From an uncultured Bacilli bacterium (GTDB lineage Bacteria > Bacillota_I > Bacilli_A > RF39 > UBA660): 64,000 nucleotides of DNA. Shown in pieces: positions 53,896 through 62,391 of the stretch. Under the pieces are notes generated by a model. It made no database searches and was not told the origin of the DNA. It saw nothing but the letters and a program-made list of their open reading frames with translations. Location: positions 1-64,000 of the forward strand of contig CAKPLP010000007.1 of the NCBI GenBank assembly GCA_934167695.1, read 5' to 3'. The translations under genes and the position numbers were made by a program. Numbering within the stretch: the first letter of the stretch is position 1; each line of letters begins with the position of its first letter.

Positions 53896-55023
53896 ATGAT
53901 TTATTTAGATTATAGTGCAACAACTCCTGTAAATAATGAAGTTTTAGATACATTTACAAAAGCAACTATTACCTTTCCGGGCAACCCTAATTCACTCCAT
54001 AAATTAGGGCTAGAATCAAAAAAATTAATTGATGCCTCTACTAAACAAATAGCAAAATTATTAAATATTCATGAAAATGAAATAATTTATACCTCAGGAG
54101 CAACAGAGTCAAACAATACAGCAATAGAAGGAGTTTTGTCTAGATATAGTTCAAGAGGTAAACATATTATTACAACAAAACTAGAACATTCATCTATTTT
54201 AGAAACACTAAAATATTTTGAAAAATTAGGTTATAAAGTAAGTTATGTAAAATTAGATGAAAATGGCCAAGTAGATTTAGATGATTTAAAACAATTAATT
54301 ACAGATGAAACTGTATTAGTAACAATAGCCAGCGTAAATAGTGAAACTGGTGTAAAGCAAGATTTGAATAAAATAAAAAAGGTCTTACTTCCACATAAAA
54401 AGATAATTTTTCATTCTGATGTAACCCAAAGTATAGGTAAAGAGAAAATCGATTTATCACCAGTAGATCTAGCCAGTTTTTCAGCCCAAAAATTTTATGG
54501 ATTAAAAGGAATAGGCTTATTAATAAAAAAAGAACATTTAGAAATCGATCCATTAATAAAAGGAGGAAAATCAACTACCATATATAGAAGTGGTACTCCA
54601 TCCCCAGCCTTAATAGCATCCATGGCTAAAGCTCTGCGTCTTGCCTTAGATAATATAGATGAAAAATATAGTAAAGTAGAAAACTTAAATAAGTACTTAG
54701 TAAGAGAATTACAAAAAATAAAAGAGGTTCATATTAATAGTAACAATTACTCAATACCACACATAATAAATATCAGTATAGAAAAAATAAAACCAGAAAC
54801 TATGTTACATGCCCTTGAACAAAATAATATATACATATCAACCAAAACTGCCTGTAGTAAAAGTGAAACTATTTCAGAAGCGGTTTATGAGTTAACAAAA
54901 AATATGGATTATGCTACTCATTCCTTAAGAATAAGTTTATCATATTTAACTACAAAAGAAGAGTTAGATATATTTATAAAAGTTTTAAAAGATCAAATAA
55001 TAAAATTAAAGATATTAAGTTAG
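53896..55023 (+). CDS. Cysteine desulfurase, NifS/IscS family
   Basis: This PLP enzyme removes sulfur from cysteine for Fe-S cluster or thio-tRNA synthesis. Motifs are YLDYSATTPVN (residues 3-13), TSGATESNN near 67, HSSILE near 102, the PLP Lys in SAQKFYGLKG near 203, and the catalytic Cys in TKTACSKSE near 319. The length of 375 residues is normal. Adjacent genes are relQ and a phosphodiesterase; no scaffold (iscU) or thiI gene is in the window. A terminator follows. Confidence 0.92.
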   Translation: MIYLDYSATTPVNNEVLDTFTKATITFPGNPNSLHKLGLESKKLIDASTKQIAKLLNIHENEIIYTSGATESNNTAIEGVLSRYSSRGKHIITTKLEHSSILETLKYFEKLGYKVSYVKLDENGQVDLDDLKQLITDETVLVTIASVNSETGVKQDLNKIKKVLLPHKKIIFHSDVTQSIGKEKIDLSPVDLASFSAQKFYGLKGIGLLIKKEHLEIDPLIKGGKSTTIYRSGTPSPALIASMAKALRLALDNIDEKYSKVENLNKYLVRELQKIKEVHINSNNYSIPHIINISIEKIKPETMLHALEQNNIYISTKTACSKSETISEAVYELTKNMDYATHSLRISLSYLTTKEELDIFIKVLKDQIIKLKILS

Positions 55024-55047
55024 TACATCACAAAATGTACTTTTTTC
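55022..55047 (+). terminator. Rho-independent terminator
   Basis: The stem AGTACAT/ATGTACT with a 6-nt loop is followed by TTTTTC. Confidence 0.75.
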
Positions 55048-55092
55048 TTTATAAATAAAAAAAGTATGTTATAATTAAAATAGGTGAGTAGA

Positions 55093-56430
55093 ATGAATAG
55101 AAAAGAATGGAATGATTTTTTTAAAAGTAATAAAGTACTTATCTTATTAATATTATTATCATCAGTAGTATTAGTAGGAAGCAGTTATGCATGGTATACA
55201 TTAAGCATTACATCAGATAAAACTCATACCTTAACAGCAGGTACTTTATCATTAGAATTAGGAGAACAAGACACTACTATTAACCTTGTAAACGCTGTTC
55301 CGCAAACAGATAAGGAAGGTTTAAAAAATGAGGCTTATACATTTACAATTACCAATAATGGTACATTAAGTAGTAACTATGCCGTTTATTTAGATGATGT
55401 TGATTTAACTACAGGAAATAGTAGGATGAGTGATTCGGTAATAAAATATAATTTAGTAAAAAATGATGTATCTCTTGGTACCACATATTTAAACTCTTTA
55501 ACAAATACCAACGGTTCAAGATCATTAGTAACAGGAAATATTGACCCGGGGGTAACAATTACTTTCAAATTATCAATGTGGATTACAGAAGAAGCTACTG
55601 TTGATATTTCTGGACAAGAATTTATCGCTAAAATAAGATTAGAAGGAAATCAAGCATTAAAATTATGTAAAAGAGCAACAACACTTCATACAGAAACTTG
55701 TGCTCAAACCTCTTCAACACAAGCATGCAGTTCTGATGGATATGTAGCAGGATCTAAAGGAACTACTATTACTTATGGAAATTTAGGAACAAAAGGAAAA
55801 TTATCAATAGGAGATGCCTTTGACTGCGATGTTAATGGGGACGGAGTATATAATGCTGAATATGAAAGATTTTATTATATGACAGATATGGATGATGATA
55901 CAGCAGTTTTAATATATTACAATAATGTAGTAGGAGGAAGTCTATATCATCCAACAGCTTTTGCCTATGATGATGCTCAAGTAAATAATAATGGTCCAAT
56001 AACAGCAGCAAAACAACTACCAACAATCAATCAATGGAAAAATGTAAGTTTGAAAAATACAAAAAGACAAATATTAAGTGAACTAGGTACAACATCAACT
56101 GAAGCTGGAAATTTACCAACAGCATTTAGTTACGATGGATATGCTGCAAGATTATTAACATATCAAGAACTATATAATGCTTGTTACTATCCTTCAACAC
56201 AATCAATTTATTTCTCAGGTGATTGCCGATTTATTTTAGAAAATACTAAATATTCAAATAATAGTAATTTAACTGGAATTTGGTTAGAAACTCCAGCAGC
56301 TCAGACTACAGTTCATGCAGAATATGTTAGCGGACTAGATAAATCAACAGGACAGTTGCATGTATTTGATAATAGTGACTTTGGTGTTCGCCCAGTAATA
56401 GAAGTTACAAAATCCAGAATATTATATTAA
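55093..56430 (+). CDS. Secreted protein with TasA-like N-domain and GVRPVIEV C-domain
   Basis: The signal segment ends LVGSSYAWYTLSI (residue about 35). Residues 40-185 repeat the TasA/camelysin-like pattern of the window: AGTLSLELGEQDTTI, VPQTDKEGLKNEAYTFTI, SMWITEEATV. The C-terminal ~240 residues have Cys pairs (LCKRATTLHTETC, DAFDCDVNGDGVYNAEYERF, where D-x-N-x-D resembles a Ca-binding loop) and end FGVRPVIEVTKS. That end resembles the last domain of the poly-G surface proteins. ATG 55093 follows AGGTGAG. Probably cell-surface; function unknown. Confidence 0.7.
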   Translation: MNRKEWNDFFKSNKVLILLILLSSVVLVGSSYAWYTLSITSDKTHTLTAGTLSLELGEQDTTINLVNAVPQTDKEGLKNEAYTFTITNNGTLSSNYAVYLDDVDLTTGNSRMSDSVIKYNLVKNDVSLGTTYLNSLTNTNGSRSLVTGNIDPGVTITFKLSMWITEEATVDISGQEFIAKIRLEGNQALKLCKRATTLHTETCAQTSSTQACSSDGYVAGSKGTTITYGNLGTKGKLSIGDAFDCDVNGDGVYNAEYERFYYMTDMDDDTAVLIYYNNVVGGSLYHPTAFAYDDAQVNNNGPITAAKQLPTINQWKNVSLKNTKRQILSELGTTSTEAGNLPTAFSYDGYAARLLTYQELYNACYYPSTQSIYFSGDCRFILENTKYSNNSNLTGIWLETPAAQTTVHAEYVSGLDKSTGQLHVFDNSDFGVRPVIEVTKSRILY

Positions 56431-56433
56431 TAA

Positions 56434-56468
56434 TAAAAAACATTTAATTGAATTAGATGTTTTTTTAT
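56434..56468 (+). terminator. Rho-independent terminator
   Basis: The stem AAAAACAT/ATGTTTTT, extended by an inner TAATT/ATTA pairing, is followed by T. Confidence 0.7.
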
Positions 56469-56499
56469 TTTATACTATTACTAAAGGTAGGCGAAGTAA

Positions 56500-58677
56500 A
56501 TGAAAAAAATAAACAATAAAGCTTTTACAATGCTTGAATTATTAGCATCAATAATAATCCTTATAATTATTAGTGGTATTGCCATATCATCAGTCGCCGG
56601 TTACTTAAAAAAATCACATAATGAATACTGCAAATCAACTGTTGACATGGTAACATTAGCAGGTAGAGATTACTATAAAGATAATCGTTCACAATTACCA
56701 CTAGAAGGAACAAAAGAGGTTTATCTAAGACAACTAATAAATGAAAAATATATCGAAACTGTAACAGATTACAATAAAAAAACTTGTGATATTGACCGTA
56801 GTAAAGTAGTTGTATCAAAACAATTTGGCAACGTTTATTATTACAGCACATATTTGTATTGCAATAAGTGTACAACAGAAAATACAACAAAAGAAGTAAC
56901 ATCTCCAACAATAACATTTACTCCAAACAAAGGAACTTATACTAATAAAGATGCTAATATCAAAATAAATATTAAAGATCGAAAAAATGACATTACATCC
57001 TACAAATATCAAATATTACAAAAAATAAATAACAACTTTACTCCAATAAAAGAAGTAATTAAAGATAATGTTCAAAAAGATAATGTGAATTTTAATGTAA
57101 AATTAAATAAAAAAGGTACATATAAAATAAAAGTTTCAGCCTATAACGTTATTTCCAAGAAAACAGAAGCTACAAGTGGTGAATACATCTTAAACTATGT
57201 TTTAGACTGTAATAAACAAGTATCCATAACTACAAATGATTTTCAAGAAAACATCTGGAAAAAGGGTGAATTAAATATTAAAATTAATGCAAAAGGTTCA
57301 GTAGATAGTTATGATGTTTATTTAAAAAAAGATAATAATGATTATAATAAAATTGTAACATTTGCAACAAAAGAAATTTCAAAAAAATATTCTGAAACAG
57401 GAAAATATACCTTTTATATAGAAGCAAGGGATGATCAAGGACAAAGTTGTAAAACTAAAGAATATACCTATTTAATTGATAACAAAGCACCAACATGTAC
57501 AACATCAAATGTTTCAGATAGTTGGACTAATAATAATGTTAGTTTAACTTATTATTGTTCTGACCAAGAAAGCGGTTGTAAACAAAATGTAATTATTCAA
57601 ACATTTACAGAAAACATGAACAGTTTATCATCACCAGTTGTTGTACATGATAATGCCGGAAACGATGCAATCTGCCCTCAAAGAACTATAAAAATAGATA
57701 AAATTGCACCTAGTTGTAAAGTTGACTTAAATGGAACACTAGGAGACAATGATTATTATATAAGTAATAAAGTAACAGGAAAATTAACCTATGATAAAAA
57801 TGATAGTTTGAGTGATATAAAGTACTATGATATAGCTAAATCAAGAGAAGATATTAACAAAACAAATACAAAAGTACAAACAAGTACAACAAGAAATACA
57901 AGCACAAAAAAACGCTATTATGGTTATGTTGCAGATGAAGCTGGCAATGTTGGTGAATGTGAAAGTAAAAAATTTAGATTAGATCATACACAACCAACTT
58001 GTAACTTAAAAACAACAGGAGTAAACTATGATACAAATAATGGATGGTATAATTCTGGAAATGTGGACGTCATATTAAAAGGTTCAGCAGGTGTAAGTGG
58101 TTTACAAACATGTAAAATAGGGAGTAAAGAAGTAGATTGTGACGGAGGCAAAGTAACACACAAAAATAGTGGTGCAAATATTAACTATAATGCTACCGTA
58201 ACAAATAAAGCTGGTAATTCTACTCCGTGCTATATTACATTTAATCTCGATAAAGATAATCCAGAGATTACTTCATCTAAAATAACCCCTGTTGGAGGAC
58301 AATTATGTAATGGTAGTGTTACAAATAAACAAAAAATAGTAAAAGGAGAAACAGCAACATTAAAAATAAAATATGAGGTAAAAATAAAGGATAAAACAAG
58401 TGGAATAGGTTCAATTAGATATATCTTAGCTCCAGTCGCTTATATTTCTTCAGCACCAACTTCAAAAACCACCACAACAACAATTAAATATGGTAATAAT
58501 ATTACTCAGGAAACTACAAATTATATTTACACAGGAGAAGGTGGAGGTAGTAAAAGTGTAAGTAAAAGTTATACATTTAAAGCTACAATAGGTCCATTCG
58601 ATAGTGATATGTATTATTGTTTTGATTACAGTGCTAATGTACAAACAATCGATAAGGCAGGAAACTGGGGTTACTAA
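56500..58677 (+). CDS. Pilin-like N-terminus fused to long Ig-like ectodomain
   Basis: Residues 6-34 (KAFTMLELLASIIILIIISG...) are a type IV pilin/pseudopilin processing motif: Ala at -1, Phe at +1, Glu at +5, then a hydrophobic helix. The next ~110 residues fit a small pilin head with Cys. About 550 residues of Ig-like, Cys-containing repeats follow (TSPTITFTPNKGTYTNKDAN, LIDNKAPTCTTSNVSDSW, KIDKIAPSCKVDLNG, RLDHTQPTCNLKTTG, NLDKDNPEITSS). The total of 725 residues is far above normal pilins (100-180). No prepilin peptidase or pilus ATPase gene is in the window. Possibly a pilus-tip adhesin. Confidence 0.75.
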   Translation: MKKINNKAFTMLELLASIIILIIISGIAISSVAGYLKKSHNEYCKSTVDMVTLAGRDYYKDNRSQLPLEGTKEVYLRQLINEKYIETVTDYNKKTCDIDRSKVVVSKQFGNVYYYSTYLYCNKCTTENTTKEVTSPTITFTPNKGTYTNKDANIKINIKDRKNDITSYKYQILQKINNNFTPIKEVIKDNVQKDNVNFNVKLNKKGTYKIKVSAYNVISKKTEATSGEYILNYVLDCNKQVSITTNDFQENIWKKGELNIKINAKGSVDSYDVYLKKDNNDYNKIVTFATKEISKKYSETGKYTFYIEARDDQGQSCKTKEYTYLIDNKAPTCTTSNVSDSWTNNNVSLTYYCSDQESGCKQNVIIQTFTENMNSLSSPVVVHDNAGNDAICPQRTIKIDKIAPSCKVDLNGTLGDNDYYISNKVTGKLTYDKNDSLSDIKYYDIAKSREDINKTNTKVQTSTTRNTSTKKRYYGYVADEAGNVGECESKKFRLDHTQPTCNLKTTGVNYDTNNGWYNSGNVDVILKGSAGVSGLQTCKIGSKEVDCDGGKVTHKNSGANINYNATVTNKAGNSTPCYITFNLDKDNPEITSSKITPVGGQLCNGSVTNKQKIVKGETATLKIKYEVKIKDKTSGIGSIRYILAPVAYISSAPTSKTTTTTIKYGNNITQETTNYIYTGEGGGSKSVSKSYTFKATIGPFDSDMYYCFDYSANVQTIDKAGNWGY

Positions 58678-58686
58678 AAATAATAT

Positions 58687-58715
58687 TTTACAAATGAAAA
58701 AAATAATGATATACT
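58687..58715 (+). promoter_or_regulatory. Promoter of the 58743 gene
   Basis: TTTACA (58687-58692), a 17-bp spacer and TATACT (58710-58715). Confidence 0.65.
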
Positions 58716-58742
58716 AACAAAGTTTTAGAAAGGAGAAACATT

Positions 58743-59414
58743 ATGACAGAATTATATATTGGATATAAAAAAACAAATCAAATAGTATTAAAAGATGGCA
58801 AAGTATTTTTAAACATGCAAGAACTTCAAAAAATAAAAAACAATACATATAATTTAAATCAAGATACAAGACTAAAACTTTTTAGTGAAAATGAAGAACA
58901 TCTAGATGAAAAAACACTAGCAATGTTAACAGTTACTGATACAAAAAATATACCAGTACCAACAGATCTAATTTATACTATATCTAATAACGTAAGAGGC
59001 TATATTTATCCAAGAAAAGAAGACAAAGAAGATATTAGAACTTCTAAAATGAGAAAGATAGTAGATGATTTAACAAAATTAAAAGAAGATGCTATCATTC
59101 TAGGAAAAAAAGGAATATATATAGGTCATCTAACAAAATATAATACTGAAAATTTACAGGTAATAGACCCTAGTGCATTAAAAAAAGTTCATAACAATAG
59201 TAATCAAACAATGAAAAATATTTCTGAAATTAATGATTATTATTTAAGAACAGTTTTTAACGGAGATAAGTCTCTTGAAAAAGCATTAATACAAGACTAT
59301 AAAAAAACAGGTTACTTATATTTTGGAGATTATTTAGAAGAAACTGCTCCAAAATATTGTACAGTAGAAGAGTATGAAAAAAATTTACCTAAGATTTTAA
59401 GAATAGGGCGATAA
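58743..59414 (+). CDS. Kinase-fold-like protein (degenerate)
   Basis: The middle and C-terminal parts align by pattern with the kinase-like protein at 62392: PVPTDLIYTISNNVRGYIYP (hinge), a DLTKLKEDAIILGKKGIYI helix, GHLTKYNTENLQVIDPSALK (catalytic-loop and DFG-like position, Asn and Asp retained) and a C-lobe helix. No glycine loop or clear catalytic Lys is seen at the N-terminus. It may be a pseudokinase or a very diverged kinase. I do not assign a pathway. Ribosome-binding site AAAGGAG precedes the ATG. Confidence 0.5.
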   Translation: MTELYIGYKKTNQIVLKDGKVFLNMQELQKIKNNTYNLNQDTRLKLFSENEEHLDEKTLAMLTVTDTKNIPVPTDLIYTISNNVRGYIYPRKEDKEDIRTSKMRKIVDDLTKLKEDAIILGKKGIYIGHLTKYNTENLQVIDPSALKKVHNNSNQTMKNISEINDYYLRTVFNGDKSLEKALIQDYKKTGYLYFGDYLEETAPKYCTVEEYEKNLPKILRIGR

Positions 59415-59444
59415 TTGACAAATAATACTAATAAGTGTTATGAT
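59415..59444 (+). promoter_or_regulatory. Promoter of the cell-wall hydrolase gene
   Basis: TTGACA (59415-59420), an 18-bp spacer and TATGAT (59439-59444) lie immediately after the preceding stop. Confidence 0.7.
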
Positions 59445-59466
59445 TAAAACATCAATGAGGTGAATT

Positions 59467-60111
59467 ATGAAAAAAACACATGCAATTAGTGTTCTTCTAT
59501 CATCAATAGGTATATGCATGATTGTCATTGCACTTATCATGATAGGAGTAACTAATCCAGATAGTTTTATATCATATAGTAGTAATAATGAGATTTTAAC
59601 TACTAGCATGAAATATACTTCTGCTAGTACTATAAAAGAAGTAAGTATGAAAAAATCTCCTAATGCTACAATAGAAGTTGCAGAAGCCTTCCAAGGTGAC
59701 ATTATGTCTGGCCAAACAGTAGAAGAAATAGCAATTCAACTAAACAAACATTTAGGTACAGATATGCTTATGAATAAAGGTGAATTAATTGCTAGTTACT
59801 GTATAAGCCTAGGAGTTGATCCTTACGTTGCAGCAGCAATAATGCTTCATGAAAGTGGATGCCATTCCAAATGTAGTGCTTTAGCACGTAAATGCTACAA
59901 TGTCGCAGGTCAAAAAGGAAGTCCAAGTTGTAGTGGAAGCTACAAGGGATACTCATCAATAGACGAAGGCATAAAAGGTGCAATAAATAATTTATATAAA
60001 AACTATTATTCTAAAGGATATAATACTGTTGAAAAAATAGGGCCAAGATATGCTGAAAGTAATACTTGGATATCAAAGATTAATAGTTATGTTAGTTTAC
60101 TAAAAAGCTAA
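59467..60111 (+). CDS. Membrane-anchored glucosaminidase/lysozyme-like wall hydrolase
   Basis: One N-terminal membrane helix (residues about 8-30) and a linker precede a lysozyme-like domain: YVAAAIMLHESGCHSKCSA near 121 (probable catalytic Glu in MLHESG), KCYNVAGQKGSPSC near 142, YKGYSSIDEGIKGAINNL near 160 and RYAESNTWISKINSY near 198. This order is that of bacteriophage-type and LytG-like N-acetylglucosaminidases acting on peptidoglycan outside the cell. Four Cys near the active site may form disulfides. A terminator follows. Confidence 0.8.
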   Translation: MKKTHAISVLLSSIGICMIVIALIMIGVTNPDSFISYSSNNEILTTSMKYTSASTIKEVSMKKSPNATIEVAEAFQGDIMSGQTVEEIAIQLNKHLGTDMLMNKGELIASYCISLGVDPYVAAAIMLHESGCHSKCSALARKCYNVAGQKGSPSCSGSYKGYSSIDEGIKGAINNLYKNYYSKGYNTVEKIGPRYAESNTWISKINSYVSLLKS

Positions 60112-60141
60112 AATTCAAATCTAAGAATTTGAATTTTTTTA
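60111..60141 (+). terminator. Rho-independent terminator
   Basis: The stem AAATTCAAAT/ATTTGAATTT with loop CTAAGA is followed by T residues. Confidence 0.75.
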
Positions 60142-60174
60142 TTTTCTAAACATATAATATATCAAGGTCATAGT

Positions 60175-60203
60175 TTGACAAAAAAGCTTATTTATGATAA
60201 AAT
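60175..60203 (+). promoter_or_regulatory. Promoter of the OLE RNA
   Basis: TTGACA (60175-60180), a 17-bp spacer and TAAAAT (60198-60203) predict a start at about 60207-60211, just before the 5' arm of the closing stem. Confidence 0.75.
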
Positions 60204-60207
60204 GAGC

Positions 60208-60796
60208 AGTAATTGATGGCACATTATTCTAGTCAATTACTTTATTATGAGGACGGGGATAAATTACCGTTAAAGAGCACATCTATGAAACCTTTGGTGT
60301 TTGCTTTAAATGCCCAATTTGGGGTGGATGCTGAAGATGAGAATAATGGGCGAGGTGTAATGGCATATACCAGCCGACCCACTATTCGCGGAGACCTATT
60401 TGCGTGGTAAGCCTATACGGTTTACTGACGGACTTATTACGGAATAGGACTAAACCTACTTTGTGGCGAAAGTTATGAGTAGCGTAGCTTGTCTTGAGTG
60501 AGAGCTTTGGGATTAGCAATAATTAGATAATATAAAATAGGCCAATTTTATATTATCTACTATGAAATTACTCTTGCAAAAAAGAATTAATAATAAAGTG
60601 TTGTTGAGGAAAGCTCCTAGGGTGTTATCGAATATGGGATTGCAGTGGGCACTAAGTGGTAATCAAGTCGTATAGAACTTCTATACTTATATTTTTAAAG
60701 GGGAACCGCACTACTGGTAACGGTATGTAAATATAAGGGAAATCCTACTTGACCTAAGGCCCAAAGTTAACCATATAAGAAGCCATCATTTTTTTT
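60208..60796 (+). ncRNA. ole: OLE RNA (ornate, large, extremophilic), ~590 nt
   Basis: The stretch is clearly GC-richer than its surroundings and has no credible protein frame. It has a promoter at its 5' side. TGATGGC (60214-60220) can pair with GCCATCA (60782-60788) to close the whole molecule, and that 3' arm runs directly into eight T, making the closing stem double as a terminator. A 5' hairpin AGTAATTGA/TCAATTACT is also visible. Size, and the gene immediately downstream (oapA, the OLE-associated protein), fit OLE RNA. OLE forms a membrane ribonucleoprotein linked to Mg, cold and alcohol stress in Bacilli. I assign OLE from size and partner gene, not from a covariance search. Confidence 0.75.
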
Positions 60797-60816
60797 GACT
60801 AAAAAAAGAGGATTTT

Positions 60817-61410
60817 ATGAAAAGAAAAAGGGAAAATATTCTAAAAAACTTACAAGTTCAAACAAAGAAAAAAGAAAAAATAAAAAAAGAAAAAGTAAAT
60901 ATTAAATGGATTATCGAAATATGTATAACTTCATTTTTAATATCAATATTTATGTCATTACTAAGTGAAACAACTCTAAATAATGTAAATCTATTAATTT
61001 CACTAATTATTACATTAGTATTCATTTTTATAGGAATACTATTCGATATAATAGGTGTTGCAGTAACTAGTAGTGATGAAAAAGTATTTCACTCTATGAG
61101 TTCTAGAAAAGTAAAAGGTTCAAAAATCGCTGTTAAGTTAAAGAAAAATGCCGAAAAAACATCATCATTTTGTTGTGATGTAATAGGAGATATATGCGGA
61201 GTATTATCAGGAACAAGTGGAGTAGTAATTGCAACAAACATTGTTAAATTAACAAATTATAATAGTTTGATTGTAACATTACTAACAACGGCTACCATCG
61301 CTTCCTTAACCATTACAGGAAAAGCAATCGGTAAAAGTTTTGCAATAAATAAAAGTAATATAATTCTTTATGAATTTTCAAAAGTAGTATCATATTTTTA
61401 TAAAGGTTAA
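60817..61410 (+). CDS. oapA: OLE RNA-associated membrane protein OapA
   Basis: A Lys-rich N-terminus (28 residues) precedes about four hydrophobic segments. The diagnostic block is GILFDIIGVAVTSSDEKVFH near residue 69, SSRKVKGSKIAVKLKKNAEK and SSFCCDVIGDICGVLSG near 117, with acidic residues in and next to membrane segments. These match my memory of OapA-type proteins (often annotated CorB-like). OapA binds OLE RNA at the membrane. The gene begins 20 bp after the RNA's T run behind AGAGGATTTT. Length (197) fits. Confidence 0.8.
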   Translation: MKRKRENILKNLQVQTKKKEKIKKEKVNIKWIIEICITSFLISIFMSLLSETTLNNVNLLISLIITLVFIFIGILFDIIGVAVTSSDEKVFHSMSSRKVKGSKIAVKLKKNAEKTSSFCCDVIGDICGVLSGTSGVVIATNIVKLTNYNSLIVTLLTTATIASLTITGKAIGKSFAINKSNIILYEFSKVVSYFYKG

Positions 61411-61433
61411 AATATAGATTCAGGGGGTTACTT

Positions 61434-62390
61434 ATGAAAATTAGATTTAATAAGATAAAACTATTAACAACATTAATAGGAGAAATAGTATTAGTTACTA
61501 CTTTTCCAAGTAAAATAGGCAAAGAAACACTTTCATATCAAGTTGGAGAACATAATATAATAGAAACAAATAAAAATATTACTTCATTAAAACCAAAAAG
61601 TTTTAAAAAAGATTTAAATTCTCCACCGGGATATAAAGTAGTAGATTACGATTATGAAAAAAATATAGCATATTATATTGAAAATATTTTATATAAAAAT
61701 ACTCAAATTATAGATACTGAAAGTATTAATGAATTTGGAACACCCAAAACACAAAATCAGAATGATAAAAATAACATCTATGCCCCTCATAAACATCAAA
61801 TAGTAGAATATAATGTAAAATTCGAGTTACATACAAAAAAGCATCAGTTAAAAGTATTAACAGCACCAGAAGGTTATGAAATCACAAAATATAATTATGA
61901 AAAAAACAATGAAATTGTTTCAGAAATAATATTATATGAAAATACTGTTCCAGTAGAAAAAGATAAGGAAAATGATTTTGGAAAACCTCTAGTAGAAATT
62001 CCAAAAAATAATGACTATATAGAAGTTAAAGATCAAAAGTTAGCAGTAATCAATATAAATAAAAATCTCATCTTCAAAAATAGAAAGAAAAAATTAACAA
62101 CCCCACCAAATTATAAAATAATAGATTATGATTATAATAGAACATTCGACAAAGAGGTAGAAACAATTTTATACGAAAATTCACAAAGAATTAACAAAAA
62201 TATTTTAGAGCAAACCTTTAAGCAAACTGATGAAGAGTACTATGTAGAAATAGAAAAAACATCATCACCGAAGTTCAAAAAATTAAAATATATAGAAAAT
62301 CCAATAGGTTATAACTTAATAAGTTACAGTACGGATTATAATAAATATTATACATATAACACAAAATTATATGTAAAAAAGGGGCATTAA
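61434..62390 (+). CDS. Exported protein with four ~75-residue repeats
   Basis: A basic start and hydrophobic segment (residues about 8-25) suggest a signal/anchor. The rest is four diverged repeats, each with a TPPNYKIIDYDY-like core followed about 15 residues later by ILYENT: PPGYKVVDYDYEKN/ILYKNTQ, APEGYEITKYNYEKN/ILYENTV, PPNYKIIDYDYNRT/ILYENSQ, and NPIGYNLISYSTDYN/KLYVKKG. I do not recognise the family. It sits between oapA and a kinase-like gene, 23 bp and 1 bp away, so the three are probably one transcript. Ribosome-binding site GGGGG precedes the ATG. Confidence 0.65.
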   Translation: MKIRFNKIKLLTTLIGEIVLVTTFPSKIGKETLSYQVGEHNIIETNKNITSLKPKSFKKDLNSPPGYKVVDYDYEKNIAYYIENILYKNTQIIDTESINEFGTPKTQNQNDKNNIYAPHKHQIVEYNVKFELHTKKHQLKVLTAPEGYEITKYNYEKNNEIVSEIILYENTVPVEKDKENDFGKPLVEIPKNNDYIEVKDQKLAVININKNLIFKNRKKKLTTPPNYKIIDYDYNRTFDKEVETILYENSQRINKNILEQTFKQTDEEYYVEIEKTSSPKFKKLKYIENPIGYNLISYSTDYNKYYTYNTKLYVKKGH

Positions 62391-62391
62391 C

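Noticed and set aside
59397..59702. 101-codon minus-strand frame overlapping the wall-hydrolase gene start
   Set aside because: It covers the plus-strand promoter and signal region and has no supporting signals; the plus-strand gene has clear domain motifs.
60213..60410. 65-codon open frame inside the large RNA
   Set aside because: It has no ribosome-binding site, its composition is unlike neighbouring proteins, and it lies within the GC-richer structured RNA between promoter and closing stem.
60601..60740. RNase P-like words (GAGGAAAG and GGGGAACC...TAACGG) in the large RNA
   Set aside because: The spacing and order do not fit a type B RNase P RNA, the 3' conserved ACAGAA element is missing, and the oapA neighbour favours OLE.
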